Below, in pieces: positions 18,478 to 25,711 of a stretch of DNA of 64,000 nucleotides; the stretch's first letter is position 1; each line of letters opens with the position of its first letter. The stretch lies in the NCBI GenBank assembly GCA_016794505.1, contig JAEUJZ010000036.1:62001-126000 (forward strand), in the 5' to 3' direction. The notes under the pieces were generated by a model, which saw only the letters and a program-made list of their open reading frames with translations, ran no database searches and was not told where the DNA came from. This DNA comes from Myxococcales bacterium. Its GTDB lineage: Bacteria; Myxococcota_A; Polyangia; Palsa-1104; JAEUJZ01. The position numbers were made by a program, and so were the translations under genes.

Positions 18478-19269
18478 ATGCGACGAGTCCTGCCCTTTGT
18501 CTTGTTGTTCGGTCTCTCTGCCTGCGGCATTCCCAAGGAGCAGTGGGAACAAAAGCTCCGCGAGAACGCAGACCTTCAGAGCAAGGTGAACGATCTAGAG
18601 GGACAGAAGACCAAGCTGCAGCGCGAGATCGAGACGCTGACCAAAGAGCGCGATGATCTGCAGCGAGCCATCAATGCGCTCAAAGGCGACATGAGCAAGT
18701 CGGATCGAGAAAAGGCCGACCTGATCGAAAAGCTCGCCAAGATGAACAAGACCTTGGAAGACCTGCAGCGGGCGCAAGAAGCGGCCGAGAAGCGGGCCAA
18801 AGCATTCCGCGATCTCGTCGCCAAGTTCAAGGCCATGGTCGACGCTGGCAAGCTGCAGGTCGAGGTGCGCAACGGTCTTATGATCGTCAAGCTCCCCGAC
18901 AACATCTTGTTCGATCCGGGCAAGACCGACCTCAAGAAGGAAGGTCAGGATGCCATCGTGCAAGTCACCAACATCCTAAATGGCATCGAAGGTCGCAAGT
19001 TCCAGGTCGCGGGCCACACCGATAACAAGCCAATCAAGTCCGGCAAGTTCCGCGATAACTGGGAGCTCTCGGCGCAGCGCGCACTGACGGTGACCGAGCT
19101 CATGATGAAGACCGGCATGGATGCCCGTCGCCTCTCAGCGGCTGGCTATGCTGACGTCTTGCCAGTGGCCAGCAACGACAACGACGAAGGCCGTCGCCAA
19201 AATCGCCGCATCGAGATCGTGCTGGTCCCCAACCTCGAAGATCTACCTTCCATCAACGACAAGAACTAG
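18478..19269 (+). CDS. OmpA/MotB-domain lipoprotein with coiled coil
   Basis: A 263-residue envelope lipoprotein. The signal peptide ends at lipobox Cys16 (GLSAC). Residues ~20-120 form a long charged coiled coil with heptads (LQREIETLTKERDDLQRAI, EKADLIEKLAKMNKTLEDL). The OmpA-like peptidoglycan-binding domain (~135-250) shows ILFDPGKTDLKKEG, VAGHTDNKPI, NWELSAQRA, GYADVLPVASN and QNRRIEIVL, including the Asp and Arg that bind diaminopimelate in this family. It probably tethers the outer membrane to peptidoglycan, with the coiled coil spanning the periplasm. The ATG at 18478 with GGAG upstream starts a proper signal peptide. Its TAG overlaps the stop of the convergent gene (CTAG at 19266-19269). 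Confidence 0.88.
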   Translation: MRRVLPFVLLFGLSACGIPKEQWEQKLRENADLQSKVNDLEGQKTKLQREIETLTKERDDLQRAINALKGDMSKSDREKADLIEKLAKMNKTLEDLQRAQEAAEKRAKAFRDLVAKFKAMVDAGKLQVEVRNGLMIVKLPDNILFDPGKTDLKKEGQDAIVQVTNILNGIEGRKFQVAGHTDNKPIKSGKFRDNWELSAQRALTVTELMMKTGMDARRLSAAGYADVLPVASNDNDEGRRQNRRIEIVLVPNLEDLPSINDKN

Positions 19270-19694
19270 TCGCCTCTGCCCGCATCGCCGGGCTCGCTGC
19301 TGCCACCATCGCTCGTGCCTCCTGGCGACGGTATGCAGATGCCGTGGCGTTCGTCTCGACTGTCCGTGCCGAGCTCCGTCGAGCAGCGCAGACCGACTGC
19401 GCAGTCACTGCTACGCAGACAGCTCTCGCCGCTATTGCGGCGGGCCGGCTCGCAGATGCCGTAGTGTTCGGGCCGACTCGCGCTGGGCGGCTTGTTGCAG
19501 ACCAGTCCCGGTCGACAGTCACTTTGCTGCAGGCAGAACATGCCCGCCTGCGCTCCACAGGCCGCATCCCAGATCGCAAGCGCTGCCAAGCCAGCTGTGC
19601 CCAGCCAGCCCAATGAACCAAGCAGCCAGCGCCCCCTGCTTCGGCCTCGCGGCGGCGCACTGCCCATGGATCGGCTCTCACTCGCTCGCATCAT
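19266..19694 (-). CDS. small secreted Cys-rich protein
   Basis: A 142-residue protein with a hydrophobic N-terminal export segment (about residues 23-46, WLLGSLGWLGTAGLAALAI). The mature part is two similar Cys modules, FCLQQSDCRPGLVCNK...GICEP and SCLRSSDCAVGLRCS...GICIP. Such CxxxxDCxxGxxC modules are frequent in myxobacterial exported proteins. It ends in a Gly/Ser/Asp tail. A lipobox is not clear (DAAC). Its function is unknown. The start is one of two adjacent ATGs at 19691-19694. It is convergent with the OmpA lipoprotein gene and shares the stop palindrome CTAG. Confidence 0.65.
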   Translation of the reverse strand: MMRASESRSMGSAPPRGRSRGRWLLGSLGWLGTAGLAALAIWDAACGAQAGMFCLQQSDCRPGLVCNKPPSASRPEHYGICEPARRNSGESCLRSSDCAVGLRCSTELGTDSRDERHGICIPSPGGTSDGGSSEPGDAGRGD

Positions 19695-19887
19695 GGCGTC
19701 ACCATAGCAGCCACGAGGCTCTCAGGTAAACGCTCTGGGACGACAGCTCTTGCTCCCCATGAATGAGGATTGCGCAGTGTCTCCACTTTTCCGTTGCCCC
19801 GCAAAGAAGCTGTGTGGTAACGATCCCAACTCGTCACGCGTCCTTCTCCCAAGACAGGGCGCAAAGATGAGCGGTGTCACGCACCAA

Positions 19888-19906
19888 ACCAGGCGGCTCG
19901 CCTGGT
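19888..19906 (+). promoter_or_regulatory. hairpin in the rpmB leader
   Basis: A perfect 8-bp stem, ACCAGGCG / CGCCTGGT with loop GCT, followed by CTTTCT, sits 48 bases before the rpmB start. It could be an attenuator-like structure or a terminator of upstream transcription; the T-run is interrupted. Seen in sequence only. Confidence 0.4.
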
Positions 19907-19953
19907 CTTTCTGAACGCTCAGCAAGCTAACGACTCAGCAGGCACGAATTCCC

Positions 19954-20145
19954 ATGGCCAATCGATGCGACATCTGTAACAAGGGGCGGCTCGTCGGAAA
20001 CAAAGTCAGCCACTCAAACATCAAGAGCAAGACCGTGCAGCGTCCCAACCTGCAGCGCATACGCGCCAAGGTCGACGGCAGCACGCAGCACCTGCGCGTC
20101 TGCACACGCTGCCTACGCAGTGGTTGTGTGGAGAAAGCGCTGTAG
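19954..20145 (+). CDS. rpmB: 50S ribosomal protein L28
   Basis: A 63-residue ribosomal protein of the large subunit. MANRCDICNKGRLVGNKVSHSN and QRPNLQRIRAKV are the diagnostic L28 segments. Cys5/Cys8 and Cys50/Cys53 (CDIC and CTRC) form the zinc-ribbon of the C+ (zinc-binding) L28 type, and Cys58 is extra. A leader hairpin lies upstream and tRNA-Val follows 77 bp downstream on the same strand. rpmG (L33), often its neighbour, is not present. Confidence 0.95.
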   Translation: MANRCDICNKGRLVGNKVSHSNIKSKTVQRPNLQRIRAKVDGSTQHLRVCTRCLRSGCVEKAL

Positions 20146-20222
20146 GTGACTTTGCTCTTGCGACCCGTTCCAAGGTCGTGGTAGCAGGCAAGTGAAGCAG
20201 TCGCAGCAATGCGACAAATCGC

Positions 20223-20297
20223 GGGCGTTTAACTCAGCGGTAGAGTGCAATCCTCACACGGTTGAAGTCGCTGGTTCAAGTCCAGCAACGCCCACCA
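20223..20297 (+). tRNA. tRNA-Val (anticodon CAC)
   Basis: A 75-base cloverleaf with encoded CCA. The acceptor stem GGGCGTT pairs with AACGCCC, the D stem is ACTC/GAGT, and the anticodon stem CAATC/GGTTG has one T-G pair. The anticodon loop CTCACAC places CAC at 20255-20257, reading GUG valine codons. The T arm GCTGG-TTCAAGT-CCAGC is intact and the discriminator is A. Confidence 0.95.
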
Positions 20298-20310
20298 AAG
20301 AAAGCTTCTA

Positions 20311-20346
20311 AAGGGCCAGTGATTCGTCGCTGGCCTTTTTCTTTTT
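20311..20346 (+). terminator. intrinsic terminator after tRNA-Val
   Basis: GGCCAG / CTGGCC stem with a loop of about 10 bases, flanked by AAAG on the left and followed by a T-rich run (TTTTTCTTTTT). It ends the rpmB/tRNA-Val transcript on the plus strand. Confidence 0.85.
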
Positions 20347-20382
20347 GGGCCATAAGACGTTGGCCGTAAGAGGCATGACAAC

Positions 20383-20417
20383 AAAAAAGCCGGTGCTCCT
20401 AAGGGAGCGACCGGCTT
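20383..20417 (-). terminator. intrinsic terminator for the minus-strand gene at 20513-21022
   Basis: AAGCCGGT / ACCGGCTT outer stem with an inner GCTCC / GGAGC stem and one bulged G spans 20387-20417. The plus-strand A-tract at 20383-20388 becomes the U-run on the minus strand. With the plus-strand terminator at 20311-20346 it forms a back-to-back pair. Confidence 0.82.
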
Positions 20418-20512
20418 GTCTTAGGGGCGGTGAGAGCGCCCTCAAACGGCGGAAGGCCGTCTTTGGCCGCGGCGACGATGTGCCGCAGCATGGCGGTGCC
20501 TAGCCCAACGGA

Positions 20513-21022
20513 CTACGCGACGGGGGGCGGCGGAGGGCTGGGTGGCTGCGGCTGGTTTTCGCTGTTCTTGGCGCGAGTGCGCGCAGCCTTGACGCCAGGA
20601 GCCGATCGATAGCTGCGTGTCGCGCGGTACAGCGCCAGCAGATCGGCATGGCCCGCCATCTTGGCTCTCTGCTCGACACTGACCGCCATGTTGCTGATGT
20701 GCTGATGGCGATCGTGATCGAGCTTGGCCTCGGTCTCCTCCAGAAGCTCAACCAGCTTTCGCGCTGGACCGAGGTACTTGCGCACCTCTACAAGCTGAGC
20801 GGTTCGCTCCGCCAAGGCGGCGGCTTCCGCATCGGCAATGCCGGCTCGCAGGCCATGGGTCTTCTGGTTGTTGGCGACCTCGGTCAGCACCTCGGTCATG
20901 CCTTCGCGCTCTTGACGCAGACCCAGCATCGCCCCTGGAGGCAGGTCAACGATGATATCCGCCAAGCTGGTGCAGTCGATGCTCAGGTCGCCAATAGAGG
21001 GGTTCTTTGGATCTTTCGGCAT
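20513..21022 (-). CDS. hypothetical soluble protein (169 aa)
   Basis: No family is recognised. The chosen ATG at 21022 (MPKDPKNPSIGDLSID) has GGAGAG about 9-14 bases upstream; the frame remains open far upstream only because it runs through the 22-bp repeat tract, which lacks stops. The protein is mostly alpha-helical and charged (VRKYLGPARKLVELLEETEAKL, KMAGHADLLALYRA). It ends in a Pro-rich tail (NQPQPPSPPPPPVA). It has a strong terminator downstream and an unusual tandem-repeat tract just upstream of its start, so the repeat may affect its expression. Confidence 0.6.
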   Translation of the reverse strand: MPKDPKNPSIGDLSIDCTSLADIIVDLPPGAMLGLRQEREGMTEVLTEVANNQKTHGLRAGIADAEAAALAERTAQLVEVRKYLGPARKLVELLEETEAKLDHDRHQHISNMAVSVEQRAKMAGHADLLALYRATRSYRSAPGVKAARTRAKNSENQPQPPSPPPPPVA

Positions 21023-21138
21023 GTGGTCCGCTCTCCGCACTCGCGTGATTGCGAGGTTCCGAGATGATGACCATTCAATCCGACCTCCGCAAGTCCGGCC
21101 ACCGAAGAATTCAATCTTTTCTGGCATCACGACGTCCC

Positions 21139-21512
21139 GGGACCGGTCGGCTGACCTCCTGGGACCGGTCGGCTGACCTCCTGGGACCGGTCGGTCGACC
21201 TCCTGGGACCGATCGGCTGACCTCCTGGGACCGGTCGGCTGACCTCCTGGGACCGGTCGGTCGACCTCCTGGGACTGGTCGGCTGACCTCCTGGGACTGG
21301 TCGGCTGACCTCCTGGGACTGGTCGGCTGACCTCCTGGGACTGGTCGACTGACCTCCTGGGACTGGTCGACTGACCTCCTGGGACTGGTCGGCCGACCTC
21401 CTGGGACTGGTCGGCGGACCTCCTGGGACTGGTCGGCGGACCTCCTGGGACTGGTCGGCTGACCTCCTGGGACTGGTCGGCTGACCTCCTGGGACTGGTC
21501 GGCCGACCTCCG
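21139..21512. repeat. 17 tandem copies of a 22-bp unit
   Basis: The unit core GGGAC recurs every 22 bases exactly from 21139 to 21491, giving 17 copies. Each unit contains ACCTCCTGGGAC plus a near-palindrome of the type GGTCGGCTGACC. Copies 1-6 read GGGACC while copies 7-17 read GGGACT, which indicates block expansion. On the minus strand every unit contains a perfect AGGAGG. The tract ends 117 bases upstream of the minus-strand start at 21022. No frame through the tract looks like a natural protein, so it is treated as a non-coding tandem repeat. Confidence 0.92.
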
Positions 21513-21677
21513 GCTATCGGTCGAGCGGTCGCCGCCAGGCCATAGGGCCAGTGGTCCTGCGCGGTTTGATGTCCTAGGTCAAAGCTAGGCTCGTCCCATG
21601 CAACTTGGTGACAGCGCCAAGCGAGAGCGAGCAGCCGAGGAGAATGAGCAGAGGGGTAGCAGGGAAAGCGGAGCGCG

Positions 21678-22682
21678 CTAGAAGTAGAGAGCTGCGCCGA
21701 GGCGGGCCTGCAGGCCGAAGGAGTCCTGCATGGGGGCAAATGGCTTGCCATCGATGCTCAGCGTATTGGCAGTGGCCTCATCGGGCTTGCTTAGCCGACG
21801 ACGGGCATCGCCGCGCAGATCCGCCGTCAGTGCCACGTGCTTGCCGAGGCGAACTTCGAGCCCACCACCGAGCTGACCGTCCGCGAACCAGGCGACGTCA
21901 TGGCTGCGCAGGAAGTCGAGGTTGCTATAGGCCAAGCCTGCGGCCATCACGAAGTACGGCGACACCACCCAGTCGGGCGCACCAATATGGATACGCAGGC
22001 CCAAGGTGACTGGCACGTCATAGCGGGCGAAGCCATTGTCGACGCGCTTCTGGTACTCACCGCCCAGCTCCAGGATCAGGCGACGGTGCGCACGATAGAG
22101 CAGCTCACCGCCGAAGCCAAGCTGGCTGAACTCTGTGAACTCATCGGTGTTGACCGTGGCAGCAAAGCGGAAGCCGACACCGAACTTGGCCTTCCACTGC
22201 GGCAGCACCACCGGAGCCGCAAGCACCGGAGGCGGCGGCGCCTGGAACACCGGGGGCGGTGGCGCCTGAAACACTGGAGGCGGCGCGGGCTGATACACCG
22301 GCATGGGCGGAGCCTGCACGACCTGCGGAGGCGGCGGCATCTGCTGCACTTCAGGCGCAGGCTGCATCACCACCTGGGGCGGCTGCACGATCACCTGAGG
22401 TGGCTGCACATAGACGGGCGGCGGCTGCACATAGACGGGCGGCGGCTGCATGTACACGGGCTGCGGCGCAGGCGCATAGTACGTCTGCGGCGGGTAATAA
22501 ACAGGAGCCGGCGGCTGCACATACACCGGAGGAGCCACGGCGACCGGACGAACCCAGGGGCGCGGCATCACGATGACTCGGGGCCGCAGCCAGGGCCGGA
22601 CAAACACCTGAGCCTCCGCAGTCTGTGCGGCACCCAGAAGCAGCGAAGCGCAGGCAAGGGCAGTCATCAACGTCGGGCGCAT
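21678..22682 (-). CDS. outer-membrane beta-barrel protein with Pro-rich N-terminal linker
   Basis: A 334-residue exported protein. The signal peptide is MRPTLMTALACASLLLGAAQTAEAQ. The start at 22682 is fixed by AAAGGAAG upstream; the longer frame has no signal peptide. Residues ~26-175 are a Pro/Val/Gln/Tyr repeat linker (PPVYVQPP, PPPVFQAP units). The C-terminal ~160 residues look like a small porin or OmpA-like barrel, with alternating strands, GFGGELLYRAHRRLILELGGEY, VVSPYFVMAAGLAYSN, and a terminal Phe (LGAALYF) typical of Bam-recognised barrels. The linker may cross the periplasm or be surface exposed. Function unknown. Confidence 0.75.
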   Translation of the reverse strand: MRPTLMTALACASLLLGAAQTAEAQVFVRPWLRPRVIVMPRPWVRPVAVAPPVYVQPPAPVYYPPQTYYAPAPQPVYMQPPPVYVQPPPVYVQPPQVIVQPPQVVMQPAPEVQQMPPPPQVVQAPPMPVYQPAPPPVFQAPPPPVFQAPPPPVLAAPVVLPQWKAKFGVGFRFAATVNTDEFTEFSQLGFGGELLYRAHRRLILELGGEYQKRVDNGFARYDVPVTLGLRIHIGAPDWVVSPYFVMAAGLAYSNLDFLRSHDVAWFADGQLGGGLEVRLGKHVALTADLRGDARRRLSKPDEATANTLSIDGKPFAPMQDSFGLQARLGAALYF

Positions 22683-22892
22683 GGGTACTTCCTTTCTGGT
22701 TCCTAGAAGCGGTAGGCCGTTGGGCCGTCGTTGACCGAAAGCCAAAGCACCCAGCATGCCAAGCCCGATTTCCATCGCTGTCCCGGTCGAGCCGTCCCCG
22801 GACCTTGGCAACGGTCGATGTCTGTGAACGAGCGTTCATGGTCGCTGCGTGAACTCCGCCGCTTGTGCCCATCCTCATCCCCTATCGCGTGC
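22683..22892. other. divergent intergenic leader, no gene seen
   Basis: First part of a 399-base gap between the minus-strand barrel gene and the plus-strand anchored-protein gene. Open frames here have no SD sequence and no protein-like character. Confidence 0.5.
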
Positions 22893-22922
22893 TTGACAGT
22901 GCGACGCTCGAATCCGTAGGAT
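22893..22922 (+). promoter_or_regulatory. candidate sigma70 promoter of the anchored-protein gene
   Basis: TTGACA (22893-22898), 18-base spacer, TAGGAT (22917-22922). The -35 box is a perfect consensus. It would drive the gene starting at 23082 with a 5' leader of roughly 150 bases. Confidence 0.55.
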
Positions 22923-23081
22923 TTACCAAGTTGCGACGCAGTCGTAGCGGTGTCTGACTCGATTTCCAGTAGACACAGCGAGGTCTGCGAAGAGTTGCCC
23001 TGGCTGTCTGCGGCAACCATCGCTCCGACGAGTTCACGAAATCCAAGTAGAGGCCGGCACAACGGCACGTGGAGGAGGCCT

Positions 23082-24317
23082 TTGGCCGACAACAAGCAAG
23101 GTCCCAAGGACATCACTGACCTCAAAGCTCGCTTGGGCCTCAAGAAGCAGGGGGGCGGTCCTGGCGCTCCTGTACCGGGTCCAGCCGCTCCGTTCCCTGG
23201 TGCGCCGGGTGGTATTGCAGCCCCGAAGCCAGGTGGCTTGCCGGTTCCGGCCGCGATCGCGGGTCCTCCCGCCGCTGCGCCGGGCGCTCCAGCAGCCATC
23301 CCGCCGCCGCCGGGCTTTACTCCGGCACCAGAGCCCATCGCCGCTGCGCCGGAGCCGCGCCGCGATCCATATGCGGCGCAGCAGGCCGCAGTCGCCGCCA
23401 ACTTGGCCGCATTCTATGGTCGCGGAGAGCCCCTGCCGGGGGATGGCGACGCCATCAAACAGGACGCGCCGAAGACGAAGCCATGGGCCATCGTCGCGGC
23501 AGCCGTCGGGGCGGGTCTGTTTATGGGCGCTGTCGGCTGGGCGATCGGCAACATCTCAGTCAGCCGCAACGACTACAACATCACGACCGAGCATGCGGTG
23601 CGCATCCGCGATCAAGTGGAAAAGATCCACAAGCAGGTCGAAAAGGTGAAGGACGCGCTGAAGGAGATCAAGCCGACTCCGAACGATCGCGAGCTGCCCA
23701 ACTTCGCTGCGATCGACAAGCTGTCGGATATCGACTTCAAAGAGCCGGATATCACGCGCGACCTGTTCCACACGAACTACTTCTCGTTCGAACCGACGAC
23801 GGTCCAGCAGGTCTTCAACTACTACAACGACACAACGCTCCTAGCGAAGCAGCTCGCTGAGCACGTCACGCGCACGCAGAAAGACAAAGAGACGATCGAG
23901 AAGTTCGTCAAGGCCAACCAGGCCAAGCCTGAGAAGCCGCTCGGCGTCATCCTCGACTACAGCGCCAAGCTGCCCTTGGCACAGCTCGTCGAGATCGTCA
24001 GCCCCCCGATGTGCCCGAACCCCGAGAAGACCGACTGCCCGGTGGAAGAGATGAAGATGCGCTTCCGCACCTCGCTGGGCGGTGAGCCGCAGCAGCGCGC
24101 GGTCAAGGGCGCTCCGAAGGATGTCGTCCTGCCGATCAACCCAACCGAGCTGCAGAAGCAGATGATGAGCGGCGATCCCGGCATGTTTGCCTTTAAGGAT
24201 TACATCCGTCGCACGGGCGCCATCGTCGAGACCATGCGCCGCATCACCGAGACGGAAAAGCAGCTGATCGACGGCCTGAAGAAGCGCGCCAACCAGCCCA
24301 AGCTCTTCGCGCTGTAG
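23082..24317 (+). CDS. membrane-anchored protein with KDITDLKARLGLKK motif, unknown function
   Basis: A 411-residue protein read from a TTG at 23082, because GGAGGAGG lies directly upstream and the longer frame to 22950 is non-coding. It begins GPKDITDLKARLGLKKQ, a short motif that looks conserved. A ~100-residue Pro/Ala/Gly-rich disordered linker follows (VPGPAAPFPGAPGG). One transmembrane helix lies at about 130-150 (WAIVAAAVGAGLFMGAVGWAIG). The C-terminal ~260 residues are predicted extracytoplasmic, with an initial coiled coil (IRDQVEKIHKQVEKVKDALKEI). No enzyme motif is visible. The topology, a cytoplasmic motif plus a periplasmic helical domain, suggests an envelope-spanning adaptor. 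The kinase gene follows ~150 bp later. Confidence 0.6.
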   Translation: MADNKQGPKDITDLKARLGLKKQGGGPGAPVPGPAAPFPGAPGGIAAPKPGGLPVPAAIAGPPAAAPGAPAAIPPPPGFTPAPEPIAAAPEPRRDPYAAQQAAVAANLAAFYGRGEPLPGDGDAIKQDAPKTKPWAIVAAAVGAGLFMGAVGWAIGNISVSRNDYNITTEHAVRIRDQVEKIHKQVEKVKDALKEIKPTPNDRELPNFAAIDKLSDIDFKEPDITRDLFHTNYFSFEPTTVQQVFNYYNDTTLLAKQLAEHVTRTQKDKETIEKFVKANQAKPEKPLGVILDYSAKLPLAQLVEIVSPPMCPNPEKTDCPVEEMKMRFRTSLGGEPQQRAVKGAPKDVVLPINPTELQKQMMSGDPGMFAFKDYIRRTGAIVETMRRITETEKQLIDGLKKRANQPKLFAL

Positions 24318-24507
24318 TCTCTCCCTCTCCGCTTCCACCCTCCCAGTACAGAGTCTGGATCGTCGGGTAGCAACCCCGCGGGGGCTTCTGCTCGTCGTGT
24401 GACCGACGTTTGCTCGTACGATTGATCTGCGGGCGAGCCTTCATGTATCCTCCCAGAGGAGGTCTCTCCTGAGCCAGGTCGAGCAATCACGGGATGCGAA
24501 AGCCGGC

Positions 24508-25506
24508 ATGGTCATCGGCGGCTATCGCTTGATGCGTCTTCTCGGCGCGGGAGCGATGGGCCGGGTGTACCTTGCCGAGCATGAGCGACTTGGTCGGCGA
24601 GCCGCTGTGAAGCTGCTTGACGGCTGGGACCCAGAGCTCGTCTCGCGGCTGTTCTGCGAAGCTCGCGCAGTGGCCCAGATCGGCGATGAGCACCTCGTTG
24701 ACGTCTATGACTTCGTCGCCGATCCGCAGCGAGGCGTCGTCGCCTACGTCATGGAGTACTTGGCGGGCGAAGATCTGCGCAAGCTGCTGCAGCGCGAAAA
24801 GGTCTTGGCCCCAAGCCGGGTGGCCCGCATCGCGGCGCAGATCTGCGAAGGCCTCGCAGCCGCGCACAAAGTCGGTGTGGTCCATCGCGATCTGAAGCCC
24901 GACAACATCGTGCTGGTGCGCCGCGGCGGTGACCCCGACTTCGTGAAGCTCGTCGACTTCGGCATCGCCCAGTTTGCCGGGCCCGTGGCACACCGCACGC
25001 GCGCAGGCATCGCGCTGGGCTCCGCCGCGTACATGGCTCCCGAGCAGGCGGAAGGAAAGCGGGTGGATGGCCGCGCCGATCTGTACGCCGTCGGCGTGGT
25101 CATGCATGAGCTCCTGACCGGGGAAGTGCCCTTTCTGGGCAAGACCTCGCGCGAGACCTTGGAGATCATGCACAGCACGCGTGCGCCATCGGCAGTGGGC
25201 GATCACGGCGCCGGCCAGGTCAGCGAACAGCTCGCCAAGCTGGTGCAGAAGTGCATGGCCAAGCGTCCCGAGGATCGCTTCGAAACGGCAGATGAGCTGC
25301 GCAAGGCTCTGCTCGACGTCGCGAGCTTGGCCCCGGATCGCAGCGACAGCACACAGGTCATGGCTGCCACGCGCTTTGGGGCCCGCGGCATCGCCAACCT
25401 GGGACGCACCGCCAAAGGGATGAGCACCACGGCCGTGCTGGGCATGGCCTTCGCCTTCGCCTTCGGCATCTTGATCGGCATCTTGATCCTGCGCTGGGGT
25501 CACTGA
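24508..25506 (+). CDS. Hanks-type Ser/Thr protein kinase with C-terminal membrane anchor
   Basis: A 332-residue kinase counted from the ATG at 24508. Glycine loop GAGAMGRVY (13-21), Lys35 in AAVKLL, catalytic HRDLKPDN (126-133), Asp150 of DFG and the APE-like MAPEQAEG are all intact, so it should be active. A Lys/Arg/Ser-rich linker leads to one C-terminal helix (about 308-328, VLGMAFAFAFGILIGILIL), placing the kinase domain in the cytoplasm. No SD precedes this ATG. A perfect AGGAGG at 24457-24462 lies 6 bases before an in-frame CTG at 24469, so translation may begin 13 codons earlier. The giant TPR genes lie downstream. Confidence 0.88.
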   Translation: MVIGGYRLMRLLGAGAMGRVYLAEHERLGRRAAVKLLDGWDPELVSRLFCEARAVAQIGDEHLVDVYDFVADPQRGVVAYVMEYLAGEDLRKLLQREKVLAPSRVARIAAQICEGLAAAHKVGVVHRDLKPDNIVLVRRGGDPDFVKLVDFGIAQFAGPVAHRTRAGIALGSAAYMAPEQAEGKRVDGRADLYAVGVVMHELLTGEVPFLGKTSRETLEIMHSTRAPSAVGDHGAGQVSEQLAKLVQKCMAKRPEDRFETADELRKALLDVASLAPDRSDSTQVMAATRFGARGIANLGRTAKGMSTTAVLGMAFAFAFGILIGILILRWGH

Positions 25507-25518
25507 GCCGCTCATCCG

Positions 25519-25541
25519 CGCTGCACACGCACCGTGCAGCG
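25519..25541. other. hairpin after the kinase gene
   Basis: A perfect 8-bp inverted repeat, CGCTGCAC / GTGCAGCG with a 7-base loop, 12 bases after the kinase stop. There is no T-run, so it could be an mRNA-stabilising stem or a factor-dependent end. Confidence 0.4.
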
Positions 25542-25636
25542 GTCGCCTTGCCGGTGGGTATCCGGCCTGCTCGCACTGCGGCCTACAGCAGCACTTTTCC
25601 GACGCAGAACGCCTCGAAAACCGGCCGTCGTTTCCT

Positions 25637-25666
25637 TTGACACATGGCTATCGTGGCGTCGATACT
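25637..25666 (+). promoter_or_regulatory. candidate promoter of the giant TPR operon
   Basis: TTGACA (25637-25642), 18-base spacer, GATACT (25661-25666), about 45 bases before the ATG at 25712. The perfect -35 suggests the two TPR genes can be transcribed independently of the kinase gene upstream. Confidence 0.5.
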
Positions 25667-25711
25667 AATGTCTTGAACTCCGACTTCCAGTCGAAGACGG
25701 GGAAGGCCCAC

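Noticed and set aside
21139..21512. CRISPR array
   Set aside because: The 22-bp units are directly adjacent without spacers, and no cas gene is present.
21023..21751. Long open frame through the 22-bp repeats joined to the gene at 20513-21022
   Set aside because: The repeat lacks stops in any frame, so the openness is trivial; residues before 21022 have no coding character, and a proper SD precedes the ATG at 21022.
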